DNA from: Cystobacter fuscus
Lineage (GTDB): Bacteria; Myxococcota; Myxococcia; Myxococcales; Myxococcaceae
Assembly (NCBI RefSeq): GCF_002305875.1
Contig: NZ_CP022098.1
Location: forward strand, 682,001 to 746,000
Length of the DNA stretch: 64,000 nucleotides
Reading direction: 5' to 3'
Each line of letters starts with the position of its first letter. Position 1 is the stretch's first letter. Below are positions 60,471 to 64,000 of the stretch, piece by piece. The notes under the pieces were generated by a model that saw only the letters and a list, made by a program, of their open reading frames with translations, ran no database searches and was not told where the DNA came from. A program made the translations under genes and the position numbers.

Positions 60471-61526
60471 TTAGCGGCGACCCCAGCCACCGTTGCCCCG
60501 GCCACCGCCGTTGTCGCCGCTGCTGCTCCGGCCACCACCGTTGTCACTGTTGCCGCCGCGGCCCCAGCCGCCACTGCTGCCGCCACTGCTGCTCCGGCCA
60601 CCACCGTTGTCGCTGTTGCCACCGCGGCCCCAGCCACCGCTGTTGCCACCCCCATTGTCCCCGCCGCGCGAGGGGGGCGGCGAACTGTCCCCGCCGCCAC
60701 GGCCCCAACCACCGCCGCGGGAAGGCGAATCGTCCCGATCCCTCGAGGGGCGGCCCGGGCTGGTGTTGTCGCGGGGCGCGGGCGGATCCGTGTTCGGATT
60801 GCCCGGATTGCTCGGAGGAGGATTGGGCTGGCCCCAGCCACCCCCCGGAGGCTGGGAGCCGGTGCTCGTCCCCGGAGGCGGCCTGCCCTGGCCTCCTCCC
60901 GAGGCGGGCGGAGGCGGCGGGTTACCCCAACCGCCATTCGAGTCCTCACCCCTGGGAGGCCGCGAGCCATGACCGGCTCCCGGCGGCGGCCGGTTGCCCG
61001 ACGAGCCCCAGTCGTCGTCACGCGGACGCGGCGAGGAGGGCGACGGGTAGCCACCGCCCCGGGGCGGGCGCGCGGGCGAGGCGTCGTGGTCGTTGCCCCT
61101 GTCCCATCCCCCGGAGGAGTGGCGCGGCGGGGGCGGGCGGTAGTTGTTGTAGACGTACACCGAGCGGCCCCGGTCCCAGTTGTACGTGCTGCCCGAGTAG
61201 GTGCGCGGGAAGTAGTCGTGGTGGTGCCGGCCGTGCAGGTAGCAGGTGTCCCCGTTCGGACCCGGGTGGTAGTCGAAGTACCAGACCAGGCGCGGGCCCC
61301 GGTAGACGTACACCTGATTCGAGTAGGTGTAGGCGTTGACGTCCGAGGGCGCGTAGTCGTGGACGTGGTCGTAGTCCTCGGTGCACCAGCCTCCGTACAC
61401 GTCCGGGTGGGCGCCCGCGTAATGGTACTCGTACACGCGATAGGTCGCGGGCCGATGGTAGTGGGCGACACAGCCGGAGCCCATCACCAGGGCGGCCGAC
61501 ACGCTGAGGAAGAGGAGGCGACGCAT
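60471..61526 (-). CDS. Glycine/serine/arginine-rich lipoprotein with Tyr/His-rich N-terminus
   Basis: A 351-residue protein. The signal RRLLFLSVSAALVMGSGCVAH has the lipobox GSGC. Residues ~20-130 are rich in Tyr, His and Asp (YRVYEYHYAGAHPDVYGG, VYVYRGPRLVWYFDYHPG, YLHGRHHHDYFP). From ~135 the sequence is low-complexity Pro/Gly/Arg/Ser, ending in two copies of a GWGRGGNSDNGGGRSSSG unit. No known domain is recognised. A surface or matrix role is plausible. The start is set by the signal peptide; an upstream in-frame start adds 18 non-typical residues. Confidence 0.7.
   Translation of the reverse strand: MRRLLFLSVSAALVMGSGCVAHYHRPATYRVYEYHYAGAHPDVYGGWCTEDYDHVHDYAPSDVNAYTYSNQVYVYRGPRLVWYFDYHPGPNGDTCYLHGRHHHDYFPRTYSGSTYNWDRGRSVYVYNNYRPPPPRHSSGGWDRGNDHDASPARPPRGGGYPSPSSPRPRDDDWGSSGNRPPPGAGHGSRPPRGEDSNGGWGNPPPPPASGGGQGRPPPGTSTGSQPPGGGWGQPNPPPSNPGNPNTDPPAPRDNTSPGRPSRDRDDSPSRGGGWGRGGGDSSPPPSRGGDNGGGNSGGWGRGGNSDNGGGRSSSGGSSGGWGRGGNSDNGGGRSSSGDNGGGRGNGGWGRR
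60520..60638. repeat. 66-bp tandem repeat (two copies)
   Basis: Two near-identical copies at a 66-bp period inside the glycine-rich lipoprotein gene, encoding a 22-residue unit on the minus strand. The copies differ by only a few third-position bases, which suggests recent duplication. Confidence 0.75.
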
Positions 61527-61614
61527 TGAGGTTCTCCAGGCCCGGGGCGGTGGGCCTCGCGCGGTGCTGCACGACGACACGCCTGGACGGCCCGGAGAGA
61601 TGAAAATTCAACCC

Positions 61615-62286
61615 TCAATGGACCACGCGCTCGGACGAGCCGGCGCGGGGCGTGTACAGCTTGCTCAGACAGCCGAGGATGTACTCGCGGTACTCGCTCA
61701 CCTCGCGCAGGCCGCACACCATCCACCTGCCGGCGATGACGAGCGTGGGCACTCCGCGCACGCCCCGGCTCGCGGCGAGCTGGTGCTCGTCGAGGATGAG
61801 CTTGCGCGTGTCGGCCGAGTGGTACGCCACCGAGAAGGGGCTCATGTCCAGGCCCACGCGGGTGGCCAGCTCGAAGATGACATCCGTGCGCGTCACGTTG
61901 ACGCCCTGCTCCAGCGCCGTCTTCTGCATGGCCCGCGCGAGGTGCGCGCGCGCCGTGGGACCCTGCAGGTTCGCCGCCTCCAGCGCCGCGAGCGCCGGGA
62001 TGCTCGAGCGCGGCGGATCTCCTCCCCGCCACAGCTCCGTCGACAACAGCCGCGCCACCGGCTCCGGCTCCTTCTGCGCCAGACTGATCTCCTGCGTCAG
62101 TCCCCGCAGCTCCTTCTCCGTGGGCCGCTTGTCGTGGACGCGCAGGGGATAGGGGCGCACGCGCCAGCGGACGATGTCTCCGAACTCATGCTTGAGGGTC
62201 TCCAGCCGCAGGTCGGCCAGGTAGCACCAGGAGCACAACACGTCCTGGTAGATGGTGATCTGCAGTGGTTTGGAGGAGGGCTTCAT
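61615..62286 (-). CDS. DsbA/FrnE-family thiol oxidoreductase
   Basis: A 223-residue thioredoxin-fold protein of the DsbA superfamily. The active site CSWC lies in ITIYQDVLCSWCYLADLRLE near residue 20. The cis-proline loop is in RGVRGVPTLVIAGRWMV. The inserted helical part (ALAALEAANLQGPTARAHLARAM) matches the FrnE/polyketide-type group. It has no signal peptide, so it is probably cytoplasmic, where FrnE-like proteins act in thiol homeostasis or 2-hydroxychromene-2-carboxylate-type isomerisation. The ATG at 62286 is chosen over one at 62361. Confidence 0.83.
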   Translation of the reverse strand: MKPSSKPLQITIYQDVLCSWCYLADLRLETLKHEFGDIVRWRVRPYPLRVHDKRPTEKELRGLTQEISLAQKEPEPVARLLSTELWRGGDPPRSSIPALAALEAANLQGPTARAHLARAMQKTALEQGVNVTRTDVIFELATRVGLDMSPFSVAYHSADTRKLILDEHQLAASRGVRGVPTLVIAGRWMVCGLREVSEYREYILGCLSKLYTPRAGSSERVVH

Positions 62287-62438
62287 GTGCGAGCGCGCAC
62301 AGATTACGAAGGCCCCGCTCTCGTTGTCACTCCCCCCAGAACCCATCGCCGCCCAGGCCATTCCCAGGAGGGCCAGGCATGGGGCTCGTCCGCCCGCCTG
62401 CCCTGGAAGTCCGGGCCGGCTTCCCTCCTCGCCTTGAC

Positions 62439-63470
62439 TTACAACGTCGGGCGGGTGGCGATCGCGCGCGCCTCGACCAGGGCGAGCGCGTGGTCGATCA
62501 TCTCCCCGGCGATGTCCTGCCCCGTCGCCCGCTCCAGGCCCTCGAAGCCCGGACTGGAGTTGAGCTCCATGAGCCGCGGCCCGTGATGGCCCTCCAGCAT
62601 GTCCACCCCCGCGATCCCCAGCCCGAGCAGGCGAGCGGCCCGCACCGCCACCTCGACATAGGTGGCGGACAGCTCCACCGGACTGCCCTCGCCGCCCCGG
62701 TGGATGTTGGAGCGGAACTCGCCCTGCTTGGCCCGCCTGCGCATGGCGCCCACCACCTTGTCGCCCACCACCAGGGCGCGCACGTCCCGGCCCTTGCTCT
62801 CCGCGACGAACTCCTGGAGCACCACCTCCTGTCCCAGGTCCCAGAAGGTGCTGCCGATGGTCTGCACCTCCTGCAGCGTGTGGGCGATCATCACCCCCAC
62901 GCCCTGGGTGCCGCGCAAGAGCTTGATGATGACGGGCAGCCCGCCCACCTCCTCCACCAGCTTGCGCATGTTGCTGCGGTCATGCGCCATCACCGTGCGC
63001 GGCGCGTCCAGGCCCGCGCGGCACAGCAACTGGAGCGCCCGGAGCTTGTCGCGGCTCTGGGAGATGGCCAGGGCGCCGTTGAGCACCGGCACCCCCATCA
63101 TCTCGAAGTGCGCCACCACGGCCAGGCCATAGCCGGTGATGGAGGCGCCAATGCGCGGAATCACCACGTCCACGCCCTTGATGTCCACCCCCCGGTAGAG
63201 CATCCGCGGTTGGCTGGGGGCGAGCACCATGGTGCAGCGCAGCGTGTCGAGTACCAGGGGCCGATGCCCGCGCTGCCGGATGGCCTCCACCAGCCGGCGG
63301 GTGGAGTAGAGCGAGCGTTTGCGCGAGAGGATGACCACGGTCCGCTTCGACCGGGGCAGGCGGGGTGGGGGGGCCGCGCCGGAGGAGGGCCGGGGCTCCA
63401 CGGTGCGCGGGGGCGCCTTGGCGCGCGCCTGGACGGACGCCTTCTTGGACGAGACCTTCTTGGCGGGCAT
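62439..63470 (-). CDS. RimK-family ATP-grasp ligase
   Basis: A 343-residue ATP-grasp enzyme resembling RimK, which adds glutamate to the C-terminus of ribosomal protein S6, or related amino-acid ligases. After a basic, Ala/Pro-rich ~45-residue leader come VVIPRIGASITGYGLAVVAHFEMMGV, the ATP-binding GLPVIIKLLRGTQGVGVMI, RDVRALVVGDKVVGAMRR and the metal site LMELNSSPGFEGLERATG. The family assigns ligase activity securely, the substrate less so. The basic N-terminal extension is not usual and may bind RNA or the ribosome; that is inference. Confidence 0.87.
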   Translation of the reverse strand: MPAKKVSSKKASVQARAKAPPRTVEPRPSSGAAPPPRLPRSKRTVVILSRKRSLYSTRRLVEAIRQRGHRPLVLDTLRCTMVLAPSQPRMLYRGVDIKGVDVVIPRIGASITGYGLAVVAHFEMMGVPVLNGALAISQSRDKLRALQLLCRAGLDAPRTVMAHDRSNMRKLVEEVGGLPVIIKLLRGTQGVGVMIAHTLQEVQTIGSTFWDLGQEVVLQEFVAESKGRDVRALVVGDKVVGAMRRRAKQGEFRSNIHRGGEGSPVELSATYVEVAVRAARLLGLGIAGVDMLEGHHGPRLMELNSSPGFEGLERATGQDIAGEMIDHALALVEARAIATRPTL

Positions 63471-63538
63471 GGGGGCGCGGGACCCTACCACGGACGTGCG
63501 CGGGCCGCGCCGGTGGTGTTTGCTATGATGACGGGAGA

Positions 63539-64000
63539 ATGCGTACCCCCGAACCGCACCCGGACGACATCCTCACCAATCCGGGAGAGAACGGTCTCGA
63601 CTCCGTCGTGGCCCCGGAGGCGGGCGCCGGCGCCGGCACGGAAATCCTCGTGTTGGAGCCCCGCGCCACGCTCAAGTTGCGCAAATGCCGCGTCCAGGTG
63701 ACGGCCGGACCGGACGAGGGGCGCTCGATCGTGTCGGACAAGGAGCGCCTGCGCTGCGGGGCCCACCCCACCAATGACCTGGTGCTCGCCGAGGATCGCA
63801 CCGCCAGCCGCCACCACTTCGAGATCCTCAACACCGAGCGGGGCTGGCTCCTGGTGGACCTCAACTCCACCAATGGCACCTTCCTGGAGGGGCGGCGCGT
63901 GGAGCGCGCCTACCTGTCTGCGGGGGCCGTGGTGCGCGCGGGCTCCTCGGTGCTCTCCTTCACCCCCATCGACGAGGAGGTGACGGTCGAGCCGGACCGC
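63539..64000 (+). CDS. FHA-domain protein, N-terminal part (3' truncated by window edge)
   Basis: The 154 visible codons run off the window. A ~30-residue acidic leader is followed by an FHA phosphothreonine-binding domain: LRCGAHPTNDLVLAEDRTASRHHFEI and LVDLNSTNGTFLEGRRV hold the conserved Gly, Ser-Arg-His and Asn-Gly-Thr residues. In myxobacteria such N-termini often head sigma-54-dependent activators with AAA+ and Fis-type DNA-binding domains, but the rest is not visible. It is divergent from the RimK-like gene with 68 bp between starts. Confidence 0.8.
   Translation, partial: MRTPEPHPDDILTNPGENGLDSVVAPEAGAGAGTEILVLEPRATLKLRKCRVQVTAGPDEGRSIVSDKERLRCGAHPTNDLVLAEDRTASRHHFEILNTERGWLLVDLNSTNGTFLEGRRVERAYLSAGAVVRAGSSVLSFTPIDEEVTVEPDR

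Noticed and set aside
60520-60638. Possible mobile element or duplicated regulatory repeat
   Set aside because: The 66-bp period equals 22 codons of the lipoprotein gene's low-complexity tail; it is a coding tandem duplication.

Overview
The window is about 70% GC, with dense, often ATGA-overlapping operons, many lipoproteins, a DUF4215/HYR-repeat lipoprotein, a polymorphic toxin and FHA and NACHT signalling proteins. This points to a myxobacterium of the Cystobacter/Archangium/Myxococcus kind. That placement rests on gene style and content only. I found no tRNA, rRNA, CRISPR array, insertion sequence or prophage.

Layout: (1) 1-1.9 kb, tail of a NACHT NTPase and a DUF4184 membrane protein. 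(2) 1.9-8.7 kb, a self-contained fructose PTS: fruA, fruK and an EIIA-M-HPr-EI fusion on the minus strand, divergent from a LacI-type FruR/Cra-like regulator, with candidate operators between them. (3) 8.7-11.6 kb, a flavin monooxygenase-like gene and methionine salvage genes mtnB-mtnD-mtnC. (4) 11.7-14.3 kb, a lipoprotein-like Tox-REase-5 nuclease toxin with an Imm52-type immunity gene. (5) 14.4-20.5 kb, PEP synthase-like enzyme, P1B-5 metal ATPase with a hemerythrin tail, and nicotinate phosphoribosyltransferase. (6) 20.5-25.0 kb, repeat-rich secreted protein, phosphoesterase, di-haem peroxidase-like protein and an acyltransferase-like protein. (7) 25.2-35.2 kb, one long operon for a group 3b NAD(P)-linked [NiFe] hydrogenase: beta, cyclic-nucleotide-binding protein, gamma, delta, alpha, maturation protease, hypA, hypF, hypC, hypD, hypE. 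No hypB is present. (8) 35.3-36.3 kb, a four-CBS protein. (9) 36.7-43.0 kb, a small His/Cys-rich protein and a CzcCBA-type metal efflux system. (10) 43.0-53.3 kb, GH88 glycosidase, a deleted alcohol dehydrogenase pseudogene, a large sensor kinase, a CoA-transferase/GNAT fusion and a Kup potassium transporter. (11) 53.4-64 kb, cell-envelope and hypothetical lipoproteins, amidase, beta-propeller, DsbA-like protein, RimK-like ATP-grasp enzyme and the start of an FHA protein.

The most coherent theme is energy-limited or hypoxic metabolism with nickel/iron handling. The hydrogenase, P1B-5 ATPase, pncB, PEP synthase-like gene, CBS protein, CoA-transferase/GNAT fusion and sensor kinase resemble genes that other bacteria induce together under hypoxia, for example within the mycobacterial DosR regulon. 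Co-regulation here is inference; I could not identify a shared promoter motif.
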